Part shown: positions 53,490 through 60,915 of the stretch, in pieces | Position numbering within the stretch: the first letter of the stretch is position 1 | Layout: each line of letters begins with the position of its first letter | Program-made: the position numbers and the translations under genes | Notes under the pieces: model-generated | Databases searched by the model: none | Told to the model about the DNA's origin: nothing | The model's input: only the letters and a program-made list of their open reading frames with translations | Assembly: GCA_051646055.1 (NCBI GenBank) | Contig: JBOFCM010000047.1 | Location: forward strand, 1 to 64,000 | Source: JAGNZR01 sp051646055 | GTDB taxonomy: Bacteria > Fusobacteriota > Fusobacteriia > Fusobacteriales > Fusobacteriaceae | Direction of reading: 5' to 3' | Length of the DNA stretch: 64,000 nt

Positions 53490-55627
53490 GTTCAGTTGTC
53501 TATCAAGAAGTGAGTAATGAGTTCACTAACCCAATTCAGCGTATTAATTCTCGTGACATTTTAACTGCTATTTATAGCCCTAATGCACCTACTTTAGCTC
53601 CTTCCCGTGTGGGGGAGCTACATTTCCAAATTAAAGAAGGTGATGGCAATAAGCTAAGAGCTTGGGTAGCTGTTAGTGAAACTTCATCAAAGTTTAATTG
53701 GGAGGAGTTGAGTGTAGGAGGGGGAGAAGTACCTAATGATGTAGCTCGTAAAAACGAACCAAATGATTTCAACAATGTTGAACAGAAGATTGGAGGATAT
53801 CAAATCCCTTCAATTATTGATGGGGGTAACTTGGGTGTACCTTCTCAAACTCAACCAGACTTTGATGGGCAATTGTATTTTTCTTATAAGAATGCAGGTA
53901 CAGCAAATGCTCAAGGAGCATTATGGGTAAGTAAAGCTAACCAATGGCTTCCATTACTTGAAGTTGATTTAAGTAAAGTAGCAAAGTTAGAGGAATCTAA
54001 TGTTTTTACCAATGTTACTCAATTCTTAGGGCCGGCCGAAGAAGGGCGTTTAATTGGTGGTACTAGAATCAAAAGAGGGAGTACTTCACCTATTGCTGAT
54101 TCATCGTGGTTAGCAAAGGTAGAGGGGGAAGAAACAATCTTCTTTAATACCTCTACTACACCTAATGAAGTATCTGTATGGAAAGCTATTAGTACTGCCG
54201 GCACTAATCCACTAAACCAATGGAAGATGATTTGGTCTTCTGTAACTAATGGAATTGATACCACTAATCTAGCAAAACTAGATACTCAAAATATGTTTGA
54301 GATGCCTCAGAAGATTGGTGATGTTAGAACTAATGCATGGATGGCAACTTCTAGGGAAGGAACCATTGATCCCACTAGTAGTGCTAACCCAGATCTTATG
54401 CCTTTTACAGCTGGCGAGGTATATGTCCGTAGATACCTTCATTCAGGTAATCCAGAAAGACAAATTTATATAGCTGCTGCTTTGGGAGATGCTGCTTCTT
54501 GGATTAAGATTTATGACAGCATTGATAGTGTTACTGCATTGGCCGCTAAGGTAATTCAGTTAGAGGCTTATGATGATGTTATTGATGGTAAGTTGTTAGT
54601 GCTGGAAAGTGATTTAGATGATATGGGTAAAACTCTTGGTAGTTTAGATCTAGAGATTACTGGTTTAAGTACTGACTTAGATTTAGAGAAAGATAAGATT
54701 ATTAATCTTGATACTAGGGTAGGTAATACTGAGTTAAAAGTTGCTGCACTTGAGACTCACTTTAAACCTAATGGGACATTAGAACAACATGATACTCGTA
54801 TCACTGATGCCCACTCTGTTGGTACAAATGCATTAGGTACAGCTAACTCTGCATTAAACAGATTGGTTCCTGTAGAGTTTGATTTGAACACTGCTAAAAC
54901 TAATATCACTTCTCTACAATCTTCTATTGGTTCCCATAATGATAGGATTACTTCAGCTCAAAATGATGCTAATGAAGCATACAATGTAGCTATAACCTTA
55001 GACCCGGTAGTAAGAAATCATGTGGTTAAGATTCCTTTACTTGAAGCAGCTGATCAAGCAATGGAAACTAGAATGCTAGCTCAAGAAGCTATTGGCAATA
55101 TGCTTCCCGCTACTATCACCCCTAGAACCTATATGATTGTTAATGCTAGTGGAGATGGTTTTGAGTGCTCGGTAGAAACTGCTGATGAAGTGAATGATCT
55201 TATCAATGGTTTTGCCCTTGGTCTTGTAAATGGTAATACCTTAACGAGTACTAAGTGTGTTGGGGCAGATACTGCTCTTACTTCAGGGGATATATCTCAA
55301 GATTATTTTTCTAGTTCTACTACTGTTATAGGAACTCCTACATCAGGAAATACTAGAACTGTTAATATGGGGAACATTGCCCCTTATGCATCTACTGCTT
55401 TAGCTAGCAATGATGTAAGGGAAGGTGGGCTTATTACTGTAGTAAACAAAGGTTCTGGGGTAATGAGGCTTACTCCCCCATCTGGTCATCAGATATTTGG
55501 TTCTTCTAGTTCTTTAAGTACCTTTGATATCCCAGGAGGTAAGTATGCAACCTTATTTCCTGCTGTTTATGATAATGGAGATAAGAAATATATTATTGTT
55601 GGTTTAGGTAACTGTAATGCATTTTAA
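53486..55627 (+). CDS. Modular tail fibre
   Basis: A 713-residue protein. The GTG start is supported by GGAGGAG five bases upstream and the overlap with the previous stop. Three divergent modules share an N-x-F-x(4-5)-Q signature (NDFNNVEQKIGGY, NVFTNVTQFLG and NMFEMPQKIGD at about 92, 171 and 269). Residues ~350-525 are coiled coil, and the C-terminal ~150 residues are a beta-rich tip (GNTRTVNMGNIAPYA). It is probably the distal fibre of this cassette. Confidence 0.75.
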   Translation: MSSVVYQEVSNEFTNPIQRINSRDILTAIYSPNAPTLAPSRVGELHFQIKEGDGNKLRAWVAVSETSSKFNWEELSVGGGEVPNDVARKNEPNDFNNVEQKIGGYQIPSIIDGGNLGVPSQTQPDFDGQLYFSYKNAGTANAQGALWVSKANQWLPLLEVDLSKVAKLEESNVFTNVTQFLGPAEEGRLIGGTRIKRGSTSPIADSSWLAKVEGEETIFFNTSTTPNEVSVWKAISTAGTNPLNQWKMIWSSVTNGIDTTNLAKLDTQNMFEMPQKIGDVRTNAWMATSREGTIDPTSSANPDLMPFTAGEVYVRRYLHSGNPERQIYIAAALGDAASWIKIYDSIDSVTALAAKVIQLEAYDDVIDGKLLVLESDLDDMGKTLGSLDLEITGLSTDLDLEKDKIINLDTRVGNTELKVAALETHFKPNGTLEQHDTRITDAHSVGTNALGTANSALNRLVPVEFDLNTAKTNITSLQSSIGSHNDRITSAQNDANEAYNVAITLDPVVRNHVVKIPLLEAADQAMETRMLAQEAIGNMLPATITPRTYMIVNASGDGFECSVETADEVNDLINGFALGLVNGNTLTSTKCVGADTALTSGDISQDYFSSSTTVIGTPTSGNTRTVNMGNIAPYASTALASNDVREGGLITVVNKGSGVMRLTPPSGHQIFGSSSSLSTFDIPGGKYATLFPAVYDNGDKKYIIVGLGNCNAF

Positions 55628-55662
55628 ATAGACAGTGGCCGGGATAAACCAATAGTAAATAA

Positions 55663-55688
55663 AAAGGGAGTACCGAAGTACTCCCTTT
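55663..55688. terminator. Bidirectional terminator
   Basis: An 11-bp stem (AAAGGGAGTAC/GTACTCCCTTT) with loop CGAA, T run CTTTTA rightward and TTTATT leftward. It separates convergent genes ending at 55627 and 55692. Confidence 0.9.
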
Positions 55689-55691
55689 CTT

Positions 55692-56036
55692 TTAGCTCAT
55701 ACGATAGAGATACTGAATCTTGCGTAGGAACTTCTTAACATCATTGATGCAATCAGTAGCATCTTGGGTTGGGTTCTTATCTTTAACCTGTTCACCCATA
55801 ACAATAAACTTTTCCAGTGTAGCAATAACATTGGAACCAGTGATTGTAATAGCTGTTGGGATCCTTGCTGTAGGATTCTGCCCAAGATGCACTTCTGCAA
55901 CTACATCAATCAACTCTGGTAAATCTTTATAAAGCTTATCCAGAATCTTATGTTTAGCCCAGTTCTTCTCATTTAAATGTTCTACATGTGACCATGCAAT
56001 CAAACCAAGTAACTGAGCAACATACTTTTCAATCAT
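55692..56036 (-). CDS. Ferritin-like/Dps-like small phage protein (DUF5856 type)
   Basis: A 114-residue helical protein. The N-terminal pattern LLGLIAWSHVEHLNEKNWAK HK then LDKLYKDLPELIDVVAEVH resembles the first helices of Dps/ferritin-like proteins and the DUF5856 family found in large phages. It has His and Glu at metal-ligand-like positions. DNA protection or metal binding is only a suggestion. Confidence 0.6.
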   Translation of the reverse strand: MIEKYVAQLLGLIAWSHVEHLNEKNWAKHKILDKLYKDLPELIDVVAEVHLGQNPTARIPTAITITGSNVIATLEKFIVMGEQVKDKNPTQDATDCINDVKKFLRKIQYLYRMS

Positions 56037-56072
56037 GATAGCTATCCCTGTTAGTTAGACAGGGACATACTA

Positions 56073-56852
56073 CTACTCTACTGGAATGAACCCAATAGCA
56101 TCCCAATGTTGTTGAGATAGATTATTCAACATCCCACAGTCATTACATTGACTGGTACAGATGTTTTCATAAAGTTCTTTTACATTGGTTCGGACATGCC
56201 CAATAGGTGGGCAGCTATTGCTTTCACCCATACCTACAAAGCCATCAGGACTAATCGAAGGAGTACAGAATTTTCCCCGTAGTTCAAGTTCTCGAATAGT
56301 GTCCAAGAGAGAATTAGAGAGGAAACTACGAGAAATGCTACGAAGATTAAAGCATCGTGTTCCTTGATGAACATTAGGATTTTGCGGTAGAGACTTACCA
56401 TATTTGAGTGCTCTTCCTTGAGGGTAGATTGCTCCACCAAGTTCTCGGAAGACTTTAACGTTATCAAAGTCTCCGGTGACATCTGCTTCCGATTGAAATG
56501 ATAAACTCTTAGGATAATACCGTTTATCATTGGTAATCTGGAAAAGTACATCAGGGTACTTTTGGAACTTATGTGTAGCTACATCATATGGTTTTTCTTC
56601 TAGATAATATCCATGAGTAACTACTATTTTTACACCTTTAAAGTTCTCTACTAGGTAGTCCATAAAGGTATAGAACCCAGGGTGGTCTGTTGGTTCACCC
56701 CCGCCAATAATAATAACTTGTACGTTATTCTTGATGGCTAATTCTATTGAAGCTTGAAAGTCTACAAACTTCATATGGGAACCACCCGGCTTTGAGTCAT
56801 TAATACAATGCTTACACACCATGCCGCACGAATTAGTGATTTTAATTAACAC
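56073..56852 (-). CDS. Radical SAM enzyme
   Basis: A 259-residue enzyme. It starts at GTG 56852 behind GAGGA. C9-x3-C13-x2-C16 (CGMVCKHC) binds the [4Fe-4S] cluster that splits S-adenosylmethionine, and GGGEPTDH (~50-57) is the usual SAM-contact strand. C-terminal cysteines (RCF ~164, KFC ~191, NSCPP ~209, then C-x3-C-x2-C near 229-236) suggest a SPASM/twitch-like second cluster. Substrate unknown; such enzymes often modify peptides or act in queuosine-type pathways, but neither pathway is complete here. Confidence 0.8.
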   Translation of the reverse strand: MLIKITNSCGMVCKHCINDSKPGGSHMKFVDFQASIELAIKNNVQVIIIGGGEPTDHPGFYTFMDYLVENFKGVKIVVTHGYYLEEKPYDVATHKFQKYPDVLFQITNDKRYYPKSLSFQSEADVTGDFDNVKVFRELGGAIYPQGRALKYGKSLPQNPNVHQGTRCFNLRSISRSFLSNSLLDTIRELELRGKFCTPSISPDGFVGMGESNSCPPIGHVRTNVKELYENICTSQCNDCGMLNNLSQQHWDAIGFIPVE

Positions 56853-56870
56853 AGGTGGTTCCTCATTTAT

Positions 56871-57194
56871 TTATGCTTTTGGTACAGGGTTGATGAAATC
56901 AACTGGGGTAGTTTCTGTAATCTTACGAACCAGAGGTAAACCCATAACAGTCAGTACATCATCAATTTTGAAGTCCAGCTGCAGATCTTCACGGCATTTA
57001 GTCAGTGCTGCACGAATTGCTAATGAACCAGTTTCCAGGTGGAAACGTTCAGCAGCTTCTGGAGTCATTTGAGAAGTAATCATTTTCTCAATAGATTCAG
57101 TAGCAGCTTTCTTAACTTCATGAGGAACAGTTGGGTCTTGAAGCATTGCACGCAATTGTTCTGATGAAGAAATTTCAATAACTTTTACAGTCAT
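56871..57194 (-). CDS. Hypothetical protein beside the radical SAM gene
   Basis: A 107-residue protein; ATG 57194 follows AAGGTTAAATT. It is helical at the N-terminus (SSSEQLRAMLQDPTVPHEVK) and ends in a Pro-rich tail (DFINPVPKA). It is encoded 18 bp upstream of the radical SAM gene and 3 bp after the TerB-like gene, forming one operon. It might be a partner or substrate of the radical SAM enzyme; nothing in the sequence proves it. Confidence 0.6.
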   Translation of the reverse strand: MTVKVIEISSSEQLRAMLQDPTVPHEVKKAATESIEKMITSQMTPEAAERFHLETGSLAIRAALTKCREDLQLDFKIDDVLTVMGLPLVRKITETTPVDFINPVPKA

Positions 57195-57197
57195 AAT

Positions 57198-57647
57198 TTA
57201 ACCTTCCATTCCAAACATAGACAGTGGGACATTCAATTCACGTCCAACTGCTTTTAGCACAGCAACTTCTGGTTCAGATACTTCACCATCAGCTTGTGCT
57301 ACATCCAGCAATACAGCGAAGATTTCGATAGCATCATCACCGTCATATTTACAGTCTTTGATTTCCTGCATTACTTTGATACGGCCAAGGTTTGCACCTG
57401 CCAGCATCAGGCGTTGGAAACGGTCAATGGTATTGTCAATTTCAACACCAAAGTGGGACAGTTTTTCGTTAGCATTAATCAGAGATTTCAGAGCTTGAAA
57501 CTCTGACTCTTCTGGGTTGCCATCAGCAAAAATCAGAAGGATAGAACCAGCAATAACTGCTTCCATCATGTCTTTGTTTTCCAGTTTAGCGATAGTAGCT
57601 GCTGCTTCGTTAGTGGTACGTTTGAACAGTTTCTTAATACCGAACAT
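57198..57647 (-). CDS. TerB-like protein
   Basis: A 149-residue helical protein with the TerB pattern of acidic metal-binding turns: LIFADGNPEESEFQAL (~38-53) and LDVAQADGEVSEPEVAVLKAV (~113-133). TerB belongs to the tellurite-resistance (Ter) stress network, with TerC and TerD. It is encoded well apart from the other ter genes (61603 onward). ATG 57647 is preceded by GGAGACACCA, just past the tRNA terminator. Confidence 0.75.
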   Translation of the reverse strand: MFGIKKLFKRTTNEAAATIAKLENKDMMEAVIAGSILLIFADGNPEESEFQALKSLINANEKLSHFGVEIDNTIDRFQRLMLAGANLGRIKVMQEIKDCKYDGDDAIEIFAVLLDVAQADGEVSEPEVAVLKAVGRELNVPLSMFGMEG

Positions 57648-57661
57648 TGGTGTCTCCAGAT

Positions 57662-57690
57662 AAAAAAAAAGGTACTCACGAGGAGTACCT
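57662..57690 (-). terminator. Strong terminator after the tRNA cluster
   Basis: Read leftward, an 8-bp stem (AGGTACTC/GAGTACCT) is followed by nine T (57662-57670). It ends the tRNA/structured RNA transcript before the TerB-like gene. Confidence 0.9.
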
Positions 57691-57738
57691 ATAATATTGG
57701 GTAACGGAGAGTAGACTTATTATTAGTATACTTCGTGT

Positions 57739-57811
57739 TGCTCTCTGAGAGTTACTAAGCCAATGGCAGGACTTAGTGTTATCGCAGGGAGGAGTAACCC
57801 CTCAGAGAGCA
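57739..57811 (-). ncRNA. Structured RNA closed by an 11-bp stem
   Basis: TGCTCTCTGAG (57739-57749) pairs fully with CTCAGAGAGCA (57801-57811). Inside, GTTACT/AGTAAC (57751-57756 with 57793-57798) and ACTAAG/CTTAGT (57754-57759 with 57772-57777) can pair; these two overlap, so they are alternatives. The element is 73 nt, adjacent to the tRNAs and before their terminator. There is no CCA end or T-arm, so it is not a normal tRNA. Confidence 0.5.
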
Positions 57812-57831
57812 GTACAAAGTAAACTAGAAGA

Positions 57832-57908
<77 letters not shown>

Positions 57909-57913
57909 AGATT

Positions 57914-57988
57914 TGGTCGGTGATGGGTGAATCGAACACCCGATTTCTTCGTCCCAAACGAAGCGACATACCACTTGCCTAATCACCG
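57914..57988 (-). tRNA. tRNA-Pro (anticodon TGG)
   Basis: Acceptor CGGTGAT/ATCACCG, anticodon stem CTTCG/CGAAG with loop TTTGGGA, T arm GGGTG TTCGATT CACCC, and CCA encoded at 57914-57916. Confidence 0.93.
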
Positions 57989-57989
57989 A

Positions 57990-58065
57990 TGGCGGTTCCT
58001 ACAGGACTTGAACCTGTGACCAATTGATTAACAGTCAACTGCTCTACCGACTGAGCTAAGGAACC
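57990..58065 (-). tRNA. tRNA-Asn (anticodon GTT)
   Basis: Acceptor GGTTCCT/AGGAACC, D stem GCTC/GAGC, anticodon loop CTGTTAA, T arm ACAGG TTCAAGT CCTGT, and CCA encoded at 57990-57992. Confidence 0.94.
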
Positions 58066-58068
58066 AAG

Positions 58069-58160
58069 TGGACTTTCGAGTTGGTTATGATTCAACATCT
58101 CTACACAATAACTAACCGCAAAGTTAAAGTGTAGTGCATTAGGCATTATGCTACCGAAAG
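58069..58160 (-). ncRNA. tRNA-shaped RNA with expanded anticodon arm
   Basis: Read leftward from 58160, the segment has tRNA geometry: acceptor CTTTCGG/TCGAAAG (one G-T pair), then T and encoded CCA (58069-58071); TA at positions 8-9; D-like stem GCAT/ATGC; anticodon-like stem CTACA/TGTAG; 4-nt variable loop; T-like arm of 5+7+5 with one A-C mismatch. The anticodon loop is about 24 nt instead of 7, and the T loop (ATCATAA) is not canonical. It is either a degenerate tRNA or a tRNA mimic. Confidence 0.55.
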
Positions 58161-58286
58161 TCAGTACTTTTCTTTATAGATGTAAAGTTCATCTCAGTTT
58201 GCTTATGGAAGAGAGGACGAATCACCCCATAAGCTCACTAATTCACAACACGTATACTGATGGAGATAGATACTAACACATTTATG
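58161..58286 (-). other. Non-coding leader of the tRNA cluster
   Basis: No gene was found. One 8-bp hairpin, GCTTATGG/CCATAAGC (58201-58208 with 58227-58234), has an 18-nt loop. The stretch separates the 94-residue protein gene from the tRNA-shaped element. Confidence 0.5.
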
Positions 58287-58571
58287 TTAGTTTCCAATAC
58301 CCTCTAAGCCAATATCTAAATTAGCTTTAACTTTGGTGATAGTACCATCAGCATTTTTACGTAAAGTTACACAGGTATTGAATATAGGGCTATATTCAGA
58401 TTCACGATTAAGAGAATGCCCTTCACCAATACAAGTCCACCAGTTCTTCCAAGTAGTTTTACCATTACTACGTACTTTACTCATAAAGAGTCCAGTACCA
58501 GTTAAAGCAATGGCAACTACTAAGATCAGAACCAATAGAGCTTTGGTTTTGGTATTTAACTTACTGAACAT
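58287..58571 (-). CDS. Small membrane or secreted protein
   Basis: A 94-residue protein with a short basic start, one strong hydrophobic helix (residues 10-30, KALLVLILVVAIALTGTGLF) and a soluble tail with two Cys (C47, C67) and aromatic residues (TTWKNWWTC). The tail would be periplasmic and could form a disulfide. The start overlaps the upstream stop (TAATG). No family recognised. Confidence 0.6.
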   Translation of the reverse strand: MFSKLNTKTKALLVLILVVAIALTGTGLFMSKVRSNGKTTWKNWWTCIGEGHSLNRESEYSPIFNTCVTLRKNADGTITKVKANLDIGLEGIGN

Positions 58572-59182
58572 TACTTGCTGCTCGTGTTCACTGTTACTGC
58601 TTGCTTGGTAGCTTCAGCCTGAGCAATTTGAATACGTGCTTCACGCTCATCAATGATGGTTTGTTGCAGTTGAGCAACCTGAGCTTCCAGCATACCAATT
58701 GTAGACTGGGCAGTACGTTCTTGTGCTACCAGCTCAGCACGAGTTACATTCCACTCAGCTTCTTTAGCCAGCAATTCAGCTGTAGATACTTGGTTCGCAG
58801 CATTAACAGCGATAGCTACTGCTTTCTTAACTTCTGCTTCGTTGCCTGATTTCAGAACAACAATTTGTTCTTCCAGATCTTGCAGGTTATTAACAGTGAT
58901 GGTAGCGAAACCACGTTTTTTCATCAGGTCAGTCAGAACTTTGTCTTCGTTCTCATACACACGCAGAGCCAAGTCAGCTTTAGACTTACGCAGCTTCTCA
59001 TCATGTTCTTCAGACAGAACATCCAGCTTACCTTGCAGCAGGGCTACTTCATCCAGCTGAGCTGGGATGTTTTCAGCTACTGAACCAATCTGAGCCAGTA
59101 CTTTAGTTGCATCAGCAACAACTTTAACCAGAGCTTTAGTAGTTTGTTCAACAGCAGTCATTGATTTGTTTACGTTAGACAT
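58571..59182 (-). CDS. Coiled-coil protein
   Basis: A 203-residue, almost wholly helical protein with heptad-like spacing (residues ~40-85 and ~130-185). ATG 59182 follows GGAAACACCA. It is Ala/Gln/Glu-rich and uses CTG/CGT codons frequently, suggesting strong expression. It is paired with the membrane protein gene downstream; the two might act together at the envelope. No family recognised. Confidence 0.6.
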   Translation of the reverse strand: MSNVNKSMTAVEQTTKALVKVVADATKVLAQIGSVAENIPAQLDEVALLQGKLDVLSEEHDEKLRKSKADLALRVYENEDKVLTDLMKKRGFATITVNNLQDLEEQIVVLKSGNEAEVKKAVAIAVNAANQVSTAELLAKEAEWNVTRAELVAQERTAQSTIGMLEAQVAQLQQTIIDEREARIQIAQAEATKQAVTVNTSSK

Positions 59183-59235
59183 TGGTGTTTCCTATTGTTG
59201 TAGTTACAATACCCCTCACTAACGGAGAGGATGAT

Positions 59236-59457
59236 ATGGGCGTATTAGACAGACAACCGGGTGGAACTCATTACCAAACAGGTATTCAACCGGTACAGTA
59301 CATCTTTGCTAATGACCTAAATTACTTTGAAGGTTGTGTATTAAAGTACATAACCAGACATCGTAAAAAGAATGGTGCAGAAGACATTAGAAAAGCTATA
59401 CATTACTTAGAAATGATTCTTGAACTAGAGTATGGTGAATCAGTTGAAAGCAAGTGA
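59236..59457 (+). CDS. DUF3310-type small protein
   Basis: A 73-residue protein; ATG 59236 follows GGAGAGGATGAT. The sequence GGTHYQTGIQPVQYIFANDL, then GCVLKYITRHRKKNGAEDI RKAIHYLE, matches the DUF3310 family common in phages (sometimes called SaV-like or nucleotide-kinase-associated); its biochemical role is unsettled. It stands with one small gene as a rightward pair among leftward genes. Confidence 0.8.
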   Translation: MGVLDRQPGGTHYQTGIQPVQYIFANDLNYFEGCVLKYITRHRKKNGAEDIRKAIHYLEMILELEYGESVESK

Positions 59458-59566
59458 TTGGTGTAGAGAGAAATATGACTTATGTGTTACTGCTGGCGAT
59501 ATGGCTTCTGCTAGTGATTATATCGAGTTATATGAATTATGGTTAGAAAGAGAAAAGGGAGCATAA
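59432..59566 (+). CDS. 44-residue acidic protein overlapping the DUF3310 gene
   Basis: ATG 59432 opens a frame of 44 codons that overlaps the previous gene by 26 bp and ends inside the loop of the terminator at 59554. The product (VNQLKASDWCREKYDLCVT, then SDYIELYELWLEREKGA) is a well-balanced helical sequence. The start has only a weak AGAG. A competing frame here could encode a 23-residue hydrophobic peptide from ATG 59474. Confidence 0.5.
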   Translation: MVNQLKASDWCREKYDLCVTAGDMASASDYIELYELWLEREKGA

Positions 59567-59575
59567 GCTCCCTTT
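59554..59575. terminator. Bidirectional terminator
   Basis: A 9-bp stem (AAAGGGAGC/GCTCCCTTT) with loop ATAA. It has TCT after it rightward, and TTCTC leftward. Confidence 0.75.
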
Positions 59576-59786
59576 CTAGTCTTTAGCGTAGACCAACCGG
59601 TATAATCCTACCCATGGTGCATGAGTATTTATACTGGCAATGTTATTGTGTGTTTATCTACGTACTGGGGTAAATGTTGTAAAACCCCTGTCGAACACTT
59701 CTCAAGCATCCCCTGTCTAGTTATAGGTTCAACTTAAGCCGGGCTTACCACCTTTGCCTGGGACACCCTACCTTTACCGGTATACT
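59576..59786 (-). ncRNA. Structured non-coding stretch, module 1
   Basis: No gene was found. Conserved blocks on the + strand, TCAAG (59702), ATCCCCT (59708), TTACCACC (59745) and CTGGGACACC (59758), occur in the same order in the stretch at 60541-60735. The segment lies between a small membrane-protein gene and a terminator, as does its relative. Confidence 0.45.
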
Positions 59787-59954
59787 TCAGAATGGTTCCT
59801 GAGTTCGTTCATACAACTCATCATTTTCTTTCTGAAGTACTTCTGTTAGACACTTATAGTAGCGAACCATGTAGGATTGATGATTAAACATCTTAATCAC
59901 TACCACTAAGCTACACAAAGCTAAACCAAGTAAGAAACACATTACACTAATCAT
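59787..59954 (-). CDS. 55-residue membrane protein
   Basis: ATG 59952-59954 begins two bases after the previous stop codon's last base (TAA-T-ATG). It has one hydrophobic helix (residues 2-20, FLLGLALCSLVVVI) followed by a charged, likely coiled-coil tail (CLTEVLQKENDELYERTQE). The single-anchor topology resembles inner spanins and other small phage envelope proteins. Translation by coupling is likely, since no ribosome binding site is obvious. Confidence 0.55.
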   Translation of the reverse strand: MISVMCFLLGLALCSLVVVIKMFNHQSYMVRYYKCLTEVLQKENDELYERTQEPF

Positions 59955-59955
59955 A

Positions 59956-60369
59956 TTAGTGAACTACTGGTTTTGCTTCTGTTGGTTCATCGTTAGCAAT
60001 GTGCTTATCTACACTTGGGTCACTGATCATGATGCTGGCTAACTTATGAGGAGGTTCATGACCTTCACCCATAGAGTTGAAAATAACGAACATCTCAGTA
60101 TAGGTAGCACCACACTGTCCACATGAGCAAGGTTGTTCACGTACTGAATCTACGGTGATACCACCGTGCATGATCATTGCTACCAGATCAACTGTTTCCA
60201 TAGCGCCAATCTCATCTTCAATAGCAGAGAGATTCTTCTCTTCATCTTCTTTAAGAGGTACAACTAAGATACGTCCACCATCCATAATGGCAGACATAGC
60301 TTTCATAAATTGTGACTTAACGTCTTTAGCTTCAGCTTCTTGTTCTTCGGTCAATTGTACAGTAGTCAC
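59956..60369 (-). CDS. Hypothetical protein with CxCxxC cluster
   Basis: A 137-residue protein. The start is GTG 60369 behind AAGGAGAACCAA; the frame is open further upstream but passes through a terminator. Residues ~10-75 are acidic and helical. At ~83 a PCSCGQCGATY motif could bind zinc, and FNSMGEGHEPPHKL follows. No family recognised. Confidence 0.6.
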   Translation of the reverse strand: MTTVQLTEEQEAEAKDVKSQFMKAMSAIMDGGRILVVPLKEDEEKNLSAIEDEIGAMETVDLVAMIMHGGITVDSVREQPCSCGQCGATYTEMFVIFNSMGEGHEPPHKLASIMISDPSVDKHIANDEPTEAKPVVH

Positions 60370-60385
60370 TTGGTTCTCCTTGGAT

Positions 60386-60416
60386 TCTAAAAAATAACCC
60401 CTCTTCTCAGAGGGGC
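60386..60416 (-). terminator. Rho-independent terminator
   Basis: Read leftward, CCCCTCT-GAGA-AGAGGGG is followed by TTATTTTTT. It closes the unit that begins at the hairpin promoter near 60916. Confidence 0.85.
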
Positions 60417-60450
60417 TTATAACTGTTAACCACACAGACGAAGCAGACCA

Positions 60451-60538
60451 ATACTTCTGTGAAGTTCCCTCACATCCCGGACAATGAGTGTGCAGATGAT
60501 GAGTCTGAAACCGGTGTTAAGGGAACTTCCAGAAGTAT
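60451..60538 (-). ncRNA. Long imperfect hairpin RNA
   Basis: ATACTTCTG (60451-60459) pairs with CAGAAGTAT (60530-60538) and GAAGTTCCCT (60461-60470) with AGGGAACTTC (60520-60529): 19 bp with one bulged base. Inner CCGG/CCGG and CAGA/TCTG stems extend it. The T run of the next terminator lies ~35 nt downstream. Confidence 0.55.
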
Positions 60539-60540
60539 GC

Positions 60541-60735
60541 TCTGTATCGTAGAGCTTACGGTGTAGTCATATCGATGGAGTACCGATACCTACACTGCTA
60601 TCGTTATTGCATACCGTCAACGTACTTACGCTGAGAAACCTTTTTCAAGAGATCCCCTAACATCCTGTAAGTCCTATGCTTCCCCGTAAACTGGGCAAGG
60701 ATTACCACCAATAGCTGGGACACCTTCTTATCGAG
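60541..60735 (-). ncRNA. Structured non-coding stretch, module 2
   Basis: No gene was found. It shares ordered blocks with 59576-59786: TCAAG (60645), ATCCCCT (60652), TTACCACC (60702), CTGGGACACC (60715), with the last two 5 nt apart in both copies. It also contains small stems GTGTAG/CTACAC (60561 with 60590), TATCG/CGATA and GCTCT/AGAGC. Confidence 0.5.
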
Positions 60736-60779
60736 TTACTAGCGTACAGACTTACTACTCTCGCATCGTGGAACGATTC

Positions 60780-60905
60780 TTACAAGAAAGCAGTGAAGAC
60801 ATTTAATGCCTTCAATGCTTCATTAACTGTTTCAATCCCAAAGAAGTACATCATTGTACTAATGATAACTAGGGCAATAACTAAACCAATAAATTTCTTA
60901 TTCAT
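60780..60905 (-). CDS. 41-residue membrane peptide
   Basis: ATG 60903-60905 is preceded by GGGGTGATA. The product has a short basic start (MNKK), one hydrophobic helix (residues 5-22, FIGLVIALVIISTMMYFF) and a soluble tail (IETVNEALKALNVFTAFL). It begins about 7 nt after the expected start site of the hairpin promoter at 60916. Function unknown. Confidence 0.6.
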   Translation of the reverse strand: MNKKFIGLVIALVIISTMMYFFGIETVNEALKALNVFTAFL

Positions 60906-60915
60906 TATCACCCCA

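Noticed and set aside
56045..56065. Hairpin TCCCTGT...ACAGGGA between the radical SAM and ferritin-like genes
   Set aside because: It has a 7-bp stem but no T run in either direction and a 7-nt loop, so neither terminator nor promoter criteria are met.
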